Position numbers and translations under genes: made by a program. A stretch of DNA of 64,000 nt, taken from contig NZ_CP079869.1 of the NCBI RefSeq assembly GCF_025263265.1, positions 248,001-312,000 of the forward strand, read 5' to 3'. Below are positions 10,223-20,293 of the stretch, one piece after another. The first letter of the stretch is position 1; every line of letters starts with the position of its first letter. Under the pieces are notes generated by a model, which worked only from the letters and a program-made list of their open reading frames with translations, was not told where the DNA came from and searched no databases. Origin of the DNA: Mycobacterium sp. SMC-4 (GTDB taxonomy: Bacteria; Actinomycetota; Actinomycetes; Mycobacteriales; Mycobacteriaceae).

Positions 10223-10325
10223 ATGTAAAACTACGACAAGGAACGGAGCGGTCGGGGACATGAGTGACAGACTGCTTGAGGCGCAGCGACGCTGTTATCC
10301 CCACGTCGAGCAAGGTGGACGTGCC

Positions 10326-12071
10326 ATGACGATGAACGAGTCATCAATCCTGTCGATGTTGCACGGGCGCGCCCGCCTGCGTCCCGACGACGTCGCCTTT
10401 GTCTACACCGAATACTCCGCGGACCCCACGGGTGTGGCCGAGTCTGTGACATGGTCGCAGCTGTCGCGCCGAACGCTCAATGCAGCACGCGAATTCCGCA
10501 ACCACGGTTCGATCGGCGACCGGGCGATGATCCTGGCGCCCCAGGGCATGGATTACATCGTCAGCTTTCTGGGGGCGATGCAAGCGGGTCTGATTGCGGT
10601 GCCGCTTCCATTGCCCAACCGGGGCTCCAGCCTCGACCGGGTGAGTGCGGTCTTCGACGACACCGACCCGGCGCTGGTCTTGACGACCTCCGCGGTTGCC
10701 GAGGATGTCGGCGACTATGTCGATCAGTCACGGATGGTCATCGCCCCCAAGATCCTCGAGGTCGATGTGCTGAACCTCGACACCGATACTGCGGCAGGTG
10801 TGGATTTTTCGGCGACGGAGTATCCCAGCACCGCGTACCTGCAGTACAGCTCGGGCTCGACGCGCCGGCCCACCGGGGTGATGATCTCCCACCGCAATCT
10901 GCAGGTGAACTTTGAGCAACTGATGGCCGGATTGATTGGGCGTCGTTCGGCAGATCTGGCCTTCGAAGCCACGATCGTGTCCTGGCTGCCCTTCTATCAC
11001 GACATGGGTCTGGTGCTGGGCGTGTGCGCTCCGATCCTCAGTGGCCACCGCGGAGTGCTGTCGAGCCCGGTGGCATTTCTGGAACACCCGGCCCGGTGGG
11101 TGCGGGACCTCGCGCAGCATCCGCACGCGTTTTCGGCGGCACCGAACTTCGCTTTCGGGCTGGCCGCCCGCAAGACCTCCGACCGGGACCTCGACGGACT
11201 TGACCTCGGGGGCGTGCTCGGCATCATCAACGGTGCCGAACGTGTCGAACCGGCCACCCTGGAGCGCTTCGCAGACCGGTTCGCCCACTTCAATTTCCGT
11301 GAGGACATGCTGCGCCCGTCATACGGCCTGGCCGAGGCGACGGTCTTCGTGGCCGCCGGCACCTGGAATGAGTCGGCAGCGGTCGACTTCGACGCCGACG
11401 AACTGTCGGCGGGTCGGGTCGCGCGGTGCCCGTCCGGCACGGGAACCGCGCTGGTCACCTACAAGGTCCCGACCGCTCCGGTGGTGCGGATCGTCGATGT
11501 CGACTCCAACCGAGAATGCCCACCGGATGTGGTCGGCGAGATCTGGGTGCACGGCGACAACGTCGCCGCGGGCTACTGGAGCCGGCCGCCCGAAGACCAG
11601 CAGTGTTTCGGCGCCACGCTGGCAGACCCGTCGCCCGGCACGCCTGAAGGGCCGTGGCTGCGTACCGGTGACCTGGGCTTCATCTGGGGCGGTGACCTGT
11701 TCATCGTCGGCCGGATCAAGGACATGTTGATCATCCGCGGTCGCAACTACTATCCCGAGGACATCGAGGCGACCGTTCAGGAGATCACCCGAGGCCGGGT
11801 CGCCGCGATCTCGGTGCCGGTGAGCAGCACCGAGAAGCTGGTCACCGTCGTCGAGCTGAAGAAGCGCACCGATATCGACGACCCGACGGCGTGGCTGGCC
11901 CAGGTCAGAAGCGACGTCACCTCAGCCATCTCGAATGCGCACGGGCTCAACGCCGGTGACGTCGTGCTGGTGCCGCCGGGATCGATCCCGACCACCACGA
12001 GCGGCAAGATCCGCCGCGTCGCCACCGCCGAGCATTACCGACAGGATCAGCTCGTCCGGCTGGACGCGTGA
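10326..12071 (+). CDS. fadD23: FadD23-type fatty acyl-AMP ligase
   Basis: A long-chain acyl-AMP ligase of the FAAL/FadD class (ANL superfamily). The phosphate-binding motif YSSGSTRRPTGV, the YGLAEAT region, RTGDLGF and the hinge/C-terminal RGRNYYPEDIE are all visible. FAALs adenylate fatty acids and hand them to a PKS rather than to CoA. I chose ATG 10326 (about 581 residues; SD AAGGTGG 9 nt upstream) because the alignable N-terminus of M. tuberculosis FadD23 starts here. An in-frame ATG at 10260 would add 22 residues. The next gene begins 81 bp downstream. In the TPP locus it supplies activated acyl starter or finished chains; which of these is not settled by sequence. Confidence 0.9.
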   Translation: MTMNESSILSMLHGRARLRPDDVAFVYTEYSADPTGVAESVTWSQLSRRTLNAAREFRNHGSIGDRAMILAPQGMDYIVSFLGAMQAGLIAVPLPLPNRGSSLDRVSAVFDDTDPALVLTTSAVAEDVGDYVDQSRMVIAPKILEVDVLNLDTDTAAGVDFSATEYPSTAYLQYSSGSTRRPTGVMISHRNLQVNFEQLMAGLIGRRSADLAFEATIVSWLPFYHDMGLVLGVCAPILSGHRGVLSSPVAFLEHPARWVRDLAQHPHAFSAAPNFAFGLAARKTSDRDLDGLDLGGVLGIINGAERVEPATLERFADRFAHFNFREDMLRPSYGLAEATVFVAAGTWNESAAVDFDADELSAGRVARCPSGTGTALVTYKVPTAPVVRIVDVDSNRECPPDVVGEIWVHGDNVAAGYWSRPPEDQQCFGATLADPSPGTPEGPWLRTGDLGFIWGGDLFIVGRIKDMLIIRGRNYYPEDIEATVQEITRGRVAAISVPVSSTEKLVTVVELKKRTDIDDPTAWLAQVRSDVTSAISNAHGLNAGDVVLVPPGSIPTTTSGKIRRVATAEHYRQDQLVRLDA

Positions 12072-12152
12072 GTGCCATGGTTCGCCAGAGTTGGGCACCG
12101 CAAGCTCGGGGTAAGGTCGAGTCAACCGGACGTCTCGTTGAGGGGGCATGAG

Positions 12153-13286
12153 ATGGCAATGCGTCGACTCGTCACGTCGACCACCGCAGCGATAGCGCTG
12201 GCGGTCACCGGATGTTTCGGCGTCGCGTTGGCCACCGCCGACGAGGCCGGGTTCACCCCGAACCCCGGGCCCGCCGGTGATCGCAAGCCCGCGCTGGGTA
12301 CGCCGGGAAACGCCTACGCGCTCGGTGGCGCCCGGGTGCTGGGAATACCCTACGACGAGTACATCCGCCAGACCGGTGCCCATTGGTTCCCGGGACTCAA
12401 TCGGCAGAACATCGACTATCCGGCCGGCCAGGTCCAGGGCCACACGCTGGAACGGATCCTCCCCGGCATCGGCGCGTGGGGCGAGGAGATCTACCCGGGC
12501 CTCGGACTCGACGGACCCAGCATCGGGGAATCGGTCGACGTCGGTGAGGTCAACCTGGTCAACGCGATCCGCGAAGGCGGACCGGGCACGACCATGGGGC
12601 TCTCGGAGGGCGCCATGGTGCTCAACGCGGTCAAAGCCAACCTCGCTCAGGACCCCAACGCCCCGCCACCGGATCAACTCAGTTTCGCCACCTTCGGTGA
12701 CCCGATTGCCAGGCACCCGTTCGGCGAGAGCTTCCTGACCCAGGTCTTCCCGGTGGGCTCGGTGGTCCCCTCGCTGGACTACCGCATCCCGCCCCCGGTG
12801 GAGAGCCAGTACGACACCTACCAGTTCATCGCGCCCTACGACGCCATCGCCGACTGGCCGGACCGACCGGACAACTGGTTGTCGCTGATCAACTCCATGG
12901 CGGGACTGGCCACCGGCCACACCGCGGTGGCGTTCACCGACCCGAGCATGGTGCCGGCGCGGAACACCAGGACCGAATTCAACTCTCGCGGCGGCAAGAC
13001 CACGACGTATCTGATCCCGCAGGAGCACCTTCCGATGGTGCTGCCGTTGAAGTATCTCGGCGTGCCGAAAGAGACCCTCATCGAACTCGATGCGGTGCTC
13101 AAACCGATGGTCGACGCCGGCTACTCGCGCCACGACGATCCCGTGACAGCGCCTATCACCGTGGATCCGGTGAACGGCTTCGACCCCGCCGAAATCACGG
13201 CGCCCGCGACGCAGGCATCGTTCGGCGGTGACGCTGATCCGCTCTCCCAGCTGCTCTCGGGTCTTCAGGCGGCATTGGGCGGATGA
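12153..13286 (+). CDS. Secreted PE-PPE-domain acyltransferase for final TPP assembly
   Basis: A 377-residue alpha/beta hydrolase of the PE-PPE (Chp2-like) family, without a PE or PPE domain. GLSEG (Ser151) is the nucleophile elbow. The N-terminus is a signal sequence of two basic residues and a hydrophobic core. It contains VTGC, which satisfies a lipobox, followed by a further apolar stretch and ATADE, so lipoprotein and ordinary secreted forms are both possible. The start is ATG 12153 with SD GAGGGGG. An in-frame GTG at 12072 would bury the signal peptide and is rejected. The M. smegmatis counterpart, called PE, is needed outside the membrane to convert diacyltrehalose to polyacylated TPP. 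Confidence 0.85.
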   Translation: MAMRRLVTSTTAAIALAVTGCFGVALATADEAGFTPNPGPAGDRKPALGTPGNAYALGGARVLGIPYDEYIRQTGAHWFPGLNRQNIDYPAGQVQGHTLERILPGIGAWGEEIYPGLGLDGPSIGESVDVGEVNLVNAIREGGPGTTMGLSEGAMVLNAVKANLAQDPNAPPPDQLSFATFGDPIARHPFGESFLTQVFPVGSVVPSLDYRIPPPVESQYDTYQFIAPYDAIADWPDRPDNWLSLINSMAGLATGHTAVAFTDPSMVPARNTRTEFNSRGGKTTTYLIPQEHLPMVLPLKYLGVPKETLIELDAVLKPMVDAGYSRHDDPVTAPITVDPVNGFDPAEITAPATQASFGGDADPLSQLLSGLQAALGG

Positions 13287-13296
13287 GGCCGGGCGA

Positions 13297-13971
13297 CTAG
13301 AGCGCGAGTGCCCCGGCGGCCAGTAGGACGCAGCCCACCACGGCCAGCATCAGGGCGACTCCGCGGCGCCCCTGTTCGCGCATCCAGTTGTACAGCGCCG
13401 AAAGCAGTGCCTGAGTTCGCTCCGGTGCGATCAAATAGGACACCAACGGGATCTCCACCAGCGCGAATGCCACGAGGTTGAACACCACCAAGGCGCCGAC
13501 CTGGACTCCGGCTGCCGCTCCGGAGGCCACGATGAGCGCCAACGCGGCGAGGTAGTCCACCGACGGCAGCGCGATGCCCAGGCCGGCGACGCCGGCCGCC
13601 CACAGCGATCGGCCATCGAGAATACGGCGGGCCCGGTCGGTGATCATCTGCCACACACGGTGTGTCCAACGCGGGGGCTCGTCCTCGCGCGGGGTTTTGA
13701 CCCGGCTGAACGCCAGCAAAGCCGCGTTCACCAAAAGTACTGCGCCGACCGCGATCTGGATCTTGGGCGCACTGACATGGGGCGAGTCCATGGCGGGACG
13801 CAGGACGAACAAGATGACCAACCCGACCGAGATACCCATCGTGAATCCGCCGGCCAGGAAGGCAAGCAACTGCAACACCGGTCGGGGCCGGTTCATCATC
13901 ACGACCGTCATGCCGATGCGAAAGGGTTCCAGGCTGACTGCCACGGCCATCACCAGGAGGGGAATCCACAT
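13297..13971 (-). CDS. Sap/Gap-type polytopic membrane protein (GPL-addressing-protein family)
   Basis: About 224 residues with six hydrophobic segments, resembling the Sap/Gap small integral membrane proteins linked to export of surface glycolipids in mycobacteria (named for glycopeptidolipid addressing). Its position at the end of the TPP genes fits a helper role in glycolipid traffic, but no catalytic motif is visible. It converges on the acyltransferase with a 10-bp gap. ATG 13971 begins directly with a hydrophobic segment. An upstream in-frame ATG at 14058 would add a 29-residue basic, Ser-rich extension with no clear SD. Function is inferred from family and neighbourhood. Confidence 0.75.
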   Translation of the reverse strand: MWIPLLVMAVAVSLEPFRIGMTVVMMNRPRPVLQLLAFLAGGFTMGISVGLVILFVLRPAMDSPHVSAPKIQIAVGAVLLVNAALLAFSRVKTPREDEPPRWTHRVWQMITDRARRILDGRSLWAAGVAGLGIALPSVDYLAALALIVASGAAAGVQVGALVVFNLVAFALVEIPLVSYLIAPERTQALLSALYNWMREQGRRGVALMLAVVGCVLLAAGALAL

Positions 13972-14032
13972 AGATGCGTCTGCGCCGCCCGCTAGCTGCC
14001 GACTCGGAGCAGACGATCCTGCTGGTCGGTGA

Positions 14033-14695
<663 letters not shown>

Positions 14696-14698
14696 GCC

Positions 14699-14860
14699 TC
14701 AGGGGCGCGCGGCGAGTTCCTCGCGGTAGTGGCTGACGCGCCGATCCAACTCGGCGGCGTCATCGGAACGACCCTGTTTGCGGGCCAGTTCGGCCCGGGT
14801 GCTCAGTTCGCGGATCGCGGTACGAATGTCATTGATGCTCTTCATCGCACGAACAGACAT
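14699..14860 (-). CDS. Small charged helical protein, unknown function
   Basis: A 53-residue protein, highly charged and predicted helical (repeated Arg/Glu/Ala, RxELARKQGR), with no membrane segment or cysteine. I chose ATG 14860 (weak purine-rich AGAAAG upstream). An ATG at 14890 would extend it by 10 residues, and the internal Met at 14845 lacks an SD. It lies just upstream of nothing else on its strand and converges with the flavin reductase. I do not recognise a named family. Coding status is supported by amino-acid composition and placement only. Confidence 0.5.
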   Translation of the reverse strand: MSVRAMKSINDIRTAIRELSTRAELARKQGRSDDAAELDRRVSHYREELAARP

Positions 14861-14998
14861 AGTGCTGACTTTCTTCACAGGTGACTGCAAGGCGTCTGGC
14901 GCCTCGCCGGTAGGACGAGCTCTAACAGGAGCCTACCCCCGATGGCAAGCCTTCAACTGTGTGTCGGCTGGGAATTGTCAGCCGATTCCGATGAGGGT

Positions 14999-15754
14999 CT
15001 AGCTGCGACGAAACAGCTTGTTGCCCAGCCACACCACCGGGTCGTATTTACGGTCGGCGACCCGCTCCTTCATCGGGATCAGCGCGTTGTCGGTGATCTT
15101 GATGTGCTCGGGGCAGACCTCGGTGCAGCACTTGGTGATGTTGCAGTAGCCGAGGCCATGCTCTTCCTGAGCGTCATCGGCTCGCCGCGAGTGAACGTCG
15201 AGCGGGTGCATGTCGAGCTCGGCCTGCCGCATCAGATACCGCGGACCGGCGAACGCCTTCTTGTTCTCCTCGTGGTCGCGGACGACGTGGCAGACGTTCT
15301 GGCACAAGAAGCACTCGATGCACTTGCGGAACTCCTGCGATCGGTTGACGTCCTCCTGGGCCATTCGGTACTCGCCGGGCTGCAGATCCTTCGGCGGAGT
15401 GAACGACGGGATCTCTCGAGCCTTCTCGTAGTTGAAGCTCACGTCGCAGACCAAGTCACGCATCACCGGGAAGGTACGCAGCGGTGTGACGGTGACGACC
15501 TCGTCCTCGCCGAACGTCGACATCCGGGTCATACAGGCCAGCCGGGGACGGCCGTTGATCTCGACCGAGCAGGAACCACATTTGCCGGCCTTGCAGTTCC
15601 ATCGCACCGCCAGGTCGCCGGTCTGGGTCTGCTGCAACCGGTGGATGATGTCGAGCACGACCTCGCCCTCGTTGACCTCGACGCTGTAGTCCTTGAGTTC
15701 GCCGCCGTCGGCATCGCCACGCCAGACCCGCATCTTCGCTTCGTAGGCACCCAT
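14999..15754 (-). CDS. sdhB: Succinate dehydrogenase 1 iron-sulfur subunit
   Basis: A 251-residue fumarate reductase/succinate dehydrogenase B-type subunit (Rv0247c-like). The N-terminal [2Fe-2S] ferredoxin domain has CKAGKCGSC plus a later Cys. The C-terminal domain has CIECFLCQNVC and CNITKCCTEVCPE, the ligands for the [4Fe-4S] and [3Fe-4S] clusters. It relays electrons from the flavoprotein to menaquinone at the membrane anchor. Translation starts 4 nt after the sdhA stop, so the two are surely co-transcribed. This is the Sdh1 enzyme of mycobacteria. No promoter is visible between the subunits. Confidence 0.97.
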   Translation of the reverse strand: MGAYEAKMRVWRGDADGGELKDYSVEVNEGEVVLDIIHRLQQTQTGDLAVRWNCKAGKCGSCSVEINGRPRLACMTRMSTFGEDEVVTVTPLRTFPVMRDLVCDVSFNYEKAREIPSFTPPKDLQPGEYRMAQEDVNRSQEFRKCIECFLCQNVCHVVRDHEENKKAFAGPRYLMRQAELDMHPLDVHSRRADDAQEEHGLGYCNITKCCTEVCPEHIKITDNALIPMKERVADRKYDPVVWLGNKLFRRS

Positions 15755-15758
15755 GGTC

Positions 15759-17678
15759 TCAGCCCTTCCGTTGCGGGTGTTCGACGAGTTCTTCGTCGGT
15801 GTAGTACTTCTCCAGCTCCGACAGTTCGAAACAGCCGAGCAGGTCGGGGCGCATCGCCGGCTGCTCCTCCCGCACCACGGTCACGTCCGGTACCACCGGA
15901 TCGTCGCCCGCCGACCGGCACACCAGCAGACTGTTGCGCCATTTGGCGTCCATCGAGGGATAGTCGTCACGGGTGTGCCCGCCGCGGCTTTCGGTCCGGG
16001 TGATCGCGGACTTCGCCACTGATTCGCTGACCAGCAGCATGTTGCGCAGATCCATGGCCAGATGCCAGCCGGGATTGAACTTGCGTTCACCCTCGACCTT
16101 GACGCGCTTGTAGCGCTCTCGCATCTCGGCCAGCTTGTCCAGCGCCTCCTGCATCTCGTCGGATTTGCGGATGATGCCCACCAGATTGTTCATGGTGTCC
16201 TGCATATCCAGCTGCAGCGTGTACGGGTTTTCCGGAGCCGAACCGTCGCTGGGCCCATCGAACACCGACAAGGCCATGTCGGTGGCCGCGGTGACGGCCT
16301 CCTCGGTGACCTTCGGCCGGTCCGACAGCGCCCGGACGTAGTCCGAGGCGCCCAGACCCGCGCGGCGACCGAACACCAGCAGGTCCGACAGCGAATTGCC
16401 ACCCAACCGGTTGCTGCCGTGCATGCCGCCGGCGCACTCGCCGGCGGCGAACAACCCCGGTGTGGCGGCTGCGGCGGTGTCGGGTTCGACCTCGATCCCA
16501 CCCATCACGTAGTGGCAGGTCGGGCCGACCTCCATCTCGTCGGTGGTGATGTCGACCTCGGCCAGCTCGATGAACTGGTGGTACATCGACGGCAACCGGC
16601 GCTTGATCTCCTCAGGCGACATCCGCGAGGCGATGTCGAGGTAGACGCCTCCGTGCGGGGTGCCCCGGCCTTCTTTGACCTCGGTGTTGATCGCGCGGGC
16701 CACCTCGTCGCGGGGCAGCAGGTCCGGGGTGCGTCGCGCAGAGTCGTTGTCCTTGAGCCACTGGTCGGCCTCTTCTTCGGATTCGGCGTACTGCCCCTTG
16801 AACACGTCGGGGATGTAGTCGAACATGAAGCGCTTGCCCTCGGAGTTCTTCAGAACTCCGCCGTCACCGCGGACCCCCTCGGTGACCAAGATTCCCTTCA
16901 CCGACAGCGGCCACACCATGCCCGTCGGGTGGAACTGGATGAACTCCATGTTGATCAGCGCTGACCCGGCGCGCAGCGCCAGCGCATGACCGTCGCCGGT
17001 GTACTCCCACGAGTTCGACGACACCTTGTAGGACTTGCCGATGCCTCCGGTGGCCAGCACCACCGCGGGCGCTTCGAACAGCACGAAGTCACCGGTCTCG
17101 CGGTAGTAGCCGAACGCGCCGGCCACCCGACCGTTGTCGAGAATCAGCTCGGTGATCGAGCATTCGTGGAAGACCTTGATCCGGGCCTCGTAATCACCGA
17201 GCTCGGCCTTGTCCTCCTGCTGCAGCGACACGATCTTCTGCTGCAGGGTGCGGATGATCTCCAGACCGGTGCGGTCACCGACGTGGGCCAGCCGCGGGTA
17301 GGTGTGCCCGCCGAAGTTGCGCTGGCTGATCCGGCCGTCTTTGGTGCGGTCGAACAACGCGCCGTAGGTTTCCAGCTCCCACACTCGGTCGGGGGCTTCC
17401 TGGGCGTGCAGTTCGGCCATCCGCCAGTTGTTCAGGAATTTTCCGCCGCGCATGGTGTCACCGAAGTGCACCTGCCAGGAGTCCTTGGTGTTGACGTTGC
17501 GCATCGCCGCAGCGCAGCCGCCCTCGGCCATCACGGTATGGGCCTTGCCGAACAACGACTTGGTCACCACCGCGACGCGCAGGCCGCGCTCGCGCGCCTC
17601 GATCACCGCCCGCAAGCCTGCGCCGCCGGCACCGATCACGACCACGTCGTAGGAGTGCCGTTCGACCTCGTCAGCCAT
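15759..17678 (-). CDS. sdhA: Succinate dehydrogenase 1 flavoprotein subunit
   Basis: A 639-residue FAD-containing catalytic subunit (Rv0248c-like). The N-terminal dinucleotide-binding site is VVVIGAGGAGLRA (about residues 11-23), followed by the HTVMAEGG segment where FAD is usually attached to His. The substrate/FAD region has HPTG and the C-terminal section GECAGGMHGSNRLGGNSL. It oxidises succinate to fumarate. The ATG at 17678 follows the membrane-anchor stop (17735) by about 56 bp; the order in the operon is small protein, anchor, sdhA, sdhB. Confidence 0.97.
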   Translation of the reverse strand: MADEVERHSYDVVVIGAGGAGLRAVIEARERGLRVAVVTKSLFGKAHTVMAEGGCAAAMRNVNTKDSWQVHFGDTMRGGKFLNNWRMAELHAQEAPDRVWELETYGALFDRTKDGRISQRNFGGHTYPRLAHVGDRTGLEIIRTLQQKIVSLQQEDKAELGDYEARIKVFHECSITELILDNGRVAGAFGYYRETGDFVLFEAPAVVLATGGIGKSYKVSSNSWEYTGDGHALALRAGSALINMEFIQFHPTGMVWPLSVKGILVTEGVRGDGGVLKNSEGKRFMFDYIPDVFKGQYAESEEEADQWLKDNDSARRTPDLLPRDEVARAINTEVKEGRGTPHGGVYLDIASRMSPEEIKRRLPSMYHQFIELAEVDITTDEMEVGPTCHYVMGGIEVEPDTAAAATPGLFAAGECAGGMHGSNRLGGNSLSDLLVFGRRAGLGASDYVRALSDRPKVTEEAVTAATDMALSVFDGPSDGSAPENPYTLQLDMQDTMNNLVGIIRKSDEMQEALDKLAEMRERYKRVKVEGERKFNPGWHLAMDLRNMLLVSESVAKSAITRTESRGGHTRDDYPSMDAKWRNSLLVCRSAGDDPVVPDVTVVREEQPAMRPDLLGCFELSELEKYYTDEELVEHPQRKG

Positions 17679-17734
17679 GTGTCCTCATTTGCTCAGTCAT
17701 TCGTCGTGGGTGAATCGGTTGTCGGACTTGAGAC

Positions 17735-18574
17735 TCAGCCGATGAACCGGAGGTCGGTGATGTACCCGCCGGCGACCAGCATGACGTAGAAGTCGGTGAT
17801 CATCAGCGAGGCCAGGGTGATCCAGGCGAACTGCATGTGCCGGGTGTTGATCTTGGAGACCTGCGTCCAGATCCAGTACCGGACCGGATGCTTGGAGAAA
17901 TGCTTGAGGCGGCCGCCGGTGACGTGTCGGCAGGAGTGGCACGACAGCGTGTAGCCCCACAGCAAGATCACGTTGGTCACCAGGATGACGTTGCCCAGTC
18001 CGAAGCCGAAACCCTCGGGCGATCGGAAGGCCATGATCGCGTCCCACGAGTTGATCAGCGAGATCACCACCGCGATGTAGAAGAAGTAGCGGTGGAAGTT
18101 CTGCAGGATCAGCGGAAAGCGGGTCTCGCCAGTGTATTTCGCATGCGGCTCGGCCACCGCGCAGGCCGTCGGCGACTGCCACACCGAGCGGTAGTAGGCC
18201 TTGCGGTAGTAGTAGCAGGTGAGCCGGAACAGCAGCAGGAACGGCAGCGAGAACGCTGCGTAGGGCAGCCACCACACGTCGGGCAGGTACTGACCGAAGT
18301 GACTCGACTCGGGGATGCAGCCGGATTGCGTCGCCTCGGACCACATGACCACGCAGGGCGAGTAGAACGGTGTCAGGTAGTGGTACTCACCCACCCAGTA
18401 GTTGTCCTGCTGGAACGCGCGGAACGTCGCGTAGATGAGGAACGCCGCGAGTCCGAGGTTGGTCAACAGCGGCGCTTGCCACCAGCGATCGGTGCGCAGT
18501 GTGCGCTGAGCGATCTGGGCACGGCCGGGGGAGAAGACGCCGGTCGCTTTGCGGTCGGCGGTGGGTGCGCTCAC
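17735..18574 (-). CDS. sdhC: Succinate dehydrogenase 1 membrane anchor (Rv0249c-like)
   Basis: A 279-residue single-chain anchor with five hydrophobic segments, replacing the usual separate SdhC/SdhD. The motif CHSCRH (residues 212-217, after a TM segment) is compatible with the membrane-embedded Rieske-type cluster I recall being reported for mycobacterial Sdh1. Additional histidines in the helices (for example HRYFF) could bind quinone or metal. The start is GTG at 18574 with a GA-rich SD (GAGAGGGAAAC). It passes electrons from SdhB to menaquinone. The family assignment is firm from order and topology; the cofactor assignment is from memory of the family. Confidence 0.92.
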   Translation of the reverse strand: MSAPTADRKATGVFSPGRAQIAQRTLRTDRWWQAPLLTNLGLAAFLIYATFRAFQQDNYWVGEYHYLTPFYSPCVVMWSEATQSGCIPESSHFGQYLPDVWWLPYAAFSLPFLLLFRLTCYYYRKAYYRSVWQSPTACAVAEPHAKYTGETRFPLILQNFHRYFFYIAVVISLINSWDAIMAFRSPEGFGFGLGNVILVTNVILLWGYTLSCHSCRHVTGGRLKHFSKHPVRYWIWTQVSKINTRHMQFAWITLASLMITDFYVMLVAGGYITDLRFIG

Positions 18575-18635
18575 GTTTCCCTCTCGATGTACTTATGGTC
18601 TCCGAGCCCGCCGTGCCCAGCAGGGCGGGTCCGGC

Positions 18636-18932
18636 TCAGCGCGTTCCGCCGAGACCTTCGTCGTCGACACCGCGCCAGAACTCGGTGTCGTACTGGGTGT
18701 CCGGGATCGGAATTCGCTCGCCGACATGATGGTGCCGACTGACGCCGCGGGCGAGTTCGAGTTCCTCGGCGTCGATGTCGAGCCTGTCGATGTCGTTGAG
18801 AATCCTTTCCGCGTCGTTGACGATGCGCCGGGTGGCAGGGCTGTCCCCGTATCGCGACGCCAGCGATGTCACGCATCGCCGTAGGCTTCCTATCAGATCG
18901 TGAAGCTCGGCGAGTTCGGTGGTACTGGACAA
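18636..18932 (-). CDS. Rv0250c-like conserved small protein, first gene of the sdh1 operon
   Basis: A 98-residue acidic protein with a predicted helical N-terminal half and a His-rich turn (RHHH, about residues 66-68). It matches Rv0250c in length and position at the head of the Sdh1 operon. The start is a TTG at 18932; the choice is decided by an almost ideal SD (AAGGAGGT) 4 nt upstream and the lack of any in-frame ATG nearby. It is 61 bp from the anchor gene. A role in Sdh1 assembly or control is a guess from conservation of linkage; no domain is recognised. Confidence 0.8.
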   Translation of the reverse strand: MSSTTELAELHDLIGSLRRCVTSLASRYGDSPATRRIVNDAERILNDIDRLDIDAEELELARGVSRHHHVGERIPIPDTQYDTEFWRGVDDEGLGGTR

Positions 18933-19039
18933 GTGACCTCCTTGGGCTGAAGGGTGTCTTGGATCACATTACGCAACCGATGCTAGCGACATCACCCCTG
19001 GTGTGGGTGAGACAAATCACTTTGACGAGCGGAGGAACC

Positions 19040-19798
19040 ATGGCCGACGACGTGCTCAAGCAGCGGGCCGAGGAGTTACTGAGGTTGCACCAACCGGGCA
19101 ATCCGGTGGTCCTGCCGACGGTGTGGGATGCCTGGTCAGCCCAGCTGGCGGTAGGCGCCGGGTTCTCCGCGCTGACGGTGGGCAGTCACCCGGTGGCCGA
19201 CTCGGTCGGTAAGCCCGATAACGAGGGGATGACATTCGACGACCTCACCACCCGCGTGGCGCAGATCACTGCCGCAGTCGATGTCCCGGTATCGGTGGAC
19301 ATCGAGTCCGGTTACGGTCAGGCGCCTACTCGGCTGATCGACGGTCTGCTGGGCGTCGGTGCGGTCGGCCTGAACGTCGAGGACACCGTGCACGGCGAAG
19401 GTGGCCGCTTGCGGTCGGCCGGAGAGCATGCCGAGTTGGTCGGTGCACTGCGTGCCGCGGCCGACGCGTCGGGGGTCCATGTGGTGGTCAACGCGCGCAC
19501 CGATCTGTTCCTGCGCGGCGACGGCGACGAGGGTGACCGCGTCGAGCGCGCGATCGCACGGTTGCGACAAGCCGCCGAGGCCGGCGCCGACGTGCTCTAC
19601 CCGGTCGGTCGCCACGATCCGGATACGTTGCAGCGGTTGACCTCTGAACTTCCACTGCCGGTCAACGCGATAGCGATCCCGCAGTCCGACGATCCGGCGT
19701 CCTTCGGCCCACTCGGGGTGGCCAGGATCAGCTTCGGTCCATTCTGGCAGGCCGCGCTGGCCGAGCGGGCCAAGGAGATTCTGGCGCGCTGGGCCTAG
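19040..19798 (+). CDS. Isocitrate lyase/PEP mutase-superfamily enzyme
   Basis: A 252-residue TIM-barrel protein of the ICL/PEPM superfamily. It shows the metal-binding DIESGYG segment, NVEDT and NARTD, all active-site strands of this fold. It lacks the KKCGH motif of true isocitrate lyases, so it is more like the oxaloacetate decarboxylase/PEP mutase/methylisocitrate lyase-like group acting on a 2-oxo- or hydroxy-diacid. The ATG at 19040 has an ideal SD (GGAGG, 6 nt). It is divergent from the sdh1 operon and convergent with the membrane-protein gene that follows. The exact reaction is unknown. Confidence 0.85.
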   Translation: MADDVLKQRAEELLRLHQPGNPVVLPTVWDAWSAQLAVGAGFSALTVGSHPVADSVGKPDNEGMTFDDLTTRVAQITAAVDVPVSVDIESGYGQAPTRLIDGLLGVGAVGLNVEDTVHGEGGRLRSAGEHAELVGALRAAADASGVHVVVNARTDLFLRGDGDEGDRVERAIARLRQAAEAGADVLYPVGRHDPDTLQRLTSELPLPVNAIAIPQSDDPASFGPLGVARISFGPFWQAALAERAKEILARWA

Positions 19799-19810
19799 CC
19801 GAGCTGGCCG

Positions 19811-20242
19811 TCAGCCCAGTTGGCCGGCAACGAAGCCGGCGAACAGCACCGAGAAGCCGCCGAGCTCCCCGACGATCAAGGCGGCCATCGCGATTCGCAG
19901 TGTGGTGTTGACGTTTTCGAACTGGTTGGTGGTGTCGCGGCGGGTGCCGTGGAGCACGTAACTGGCGATGGCCAGGACGAAGAACGCCACCACCACCGCG
20001 GCCGCGGCCAGGTTGACCGCCGTCGGCCACGCACTCAACTCGACGAACACGGCGAGCAGCATGGTCGCGAACGCGTACAACAGCGCCGCCCGGTGGGCGA
20101 TGTCGACGTACGGGTGTGCCAGGTGGTCGGGACTGGTGGCCATCTGACGGTACTTCCAGATGCCGAGTATCAGTGCCCAGGCGAAGATCAGGCCTGCGGC
20201 GCCGATGGTCAGGACGGTGTCGATGCCCAGCGGTACGCCCAT
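19811..20242 (-). CDS. Four-helix membrane protein of unknown function
   Basis: A 143-residue protein with four strongly hydrophobic segments (about 8-28, 46-68, 75-95, 115-138) and a short polar loop containing RRDTTNQFENVNT between helices 3 and 4. No catalytic residues or named motif is recognised. It sits between the PEP-mutase-like gene (convergent, 12-bp gap) and hsp20 (same strand, 51 bp upstream), so it may be co-transcribed from the heat-shock promoter. Conservation in mycobacteria is likely but not checked here. Confidence 0.7.
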   Translation of the reverse strand: MGVPLGIDTVLTIGAAGLIFAWALILGIWKYRQMATSPDHLAHPYVDIAHRAALLYAFATMLLAVFVELSAWPTAVNLAAAAVVVAFFVLAIASYVLHGTRRDTTNQFENVNTTLRIAMAALIVGELGGFSVLFAGFVAGQLG

Positions 20243-20293
20243 GGACCAAGAACCATACCGGTGGGAGCAGGGCTCCCACCGGTAGCTGTGCGG

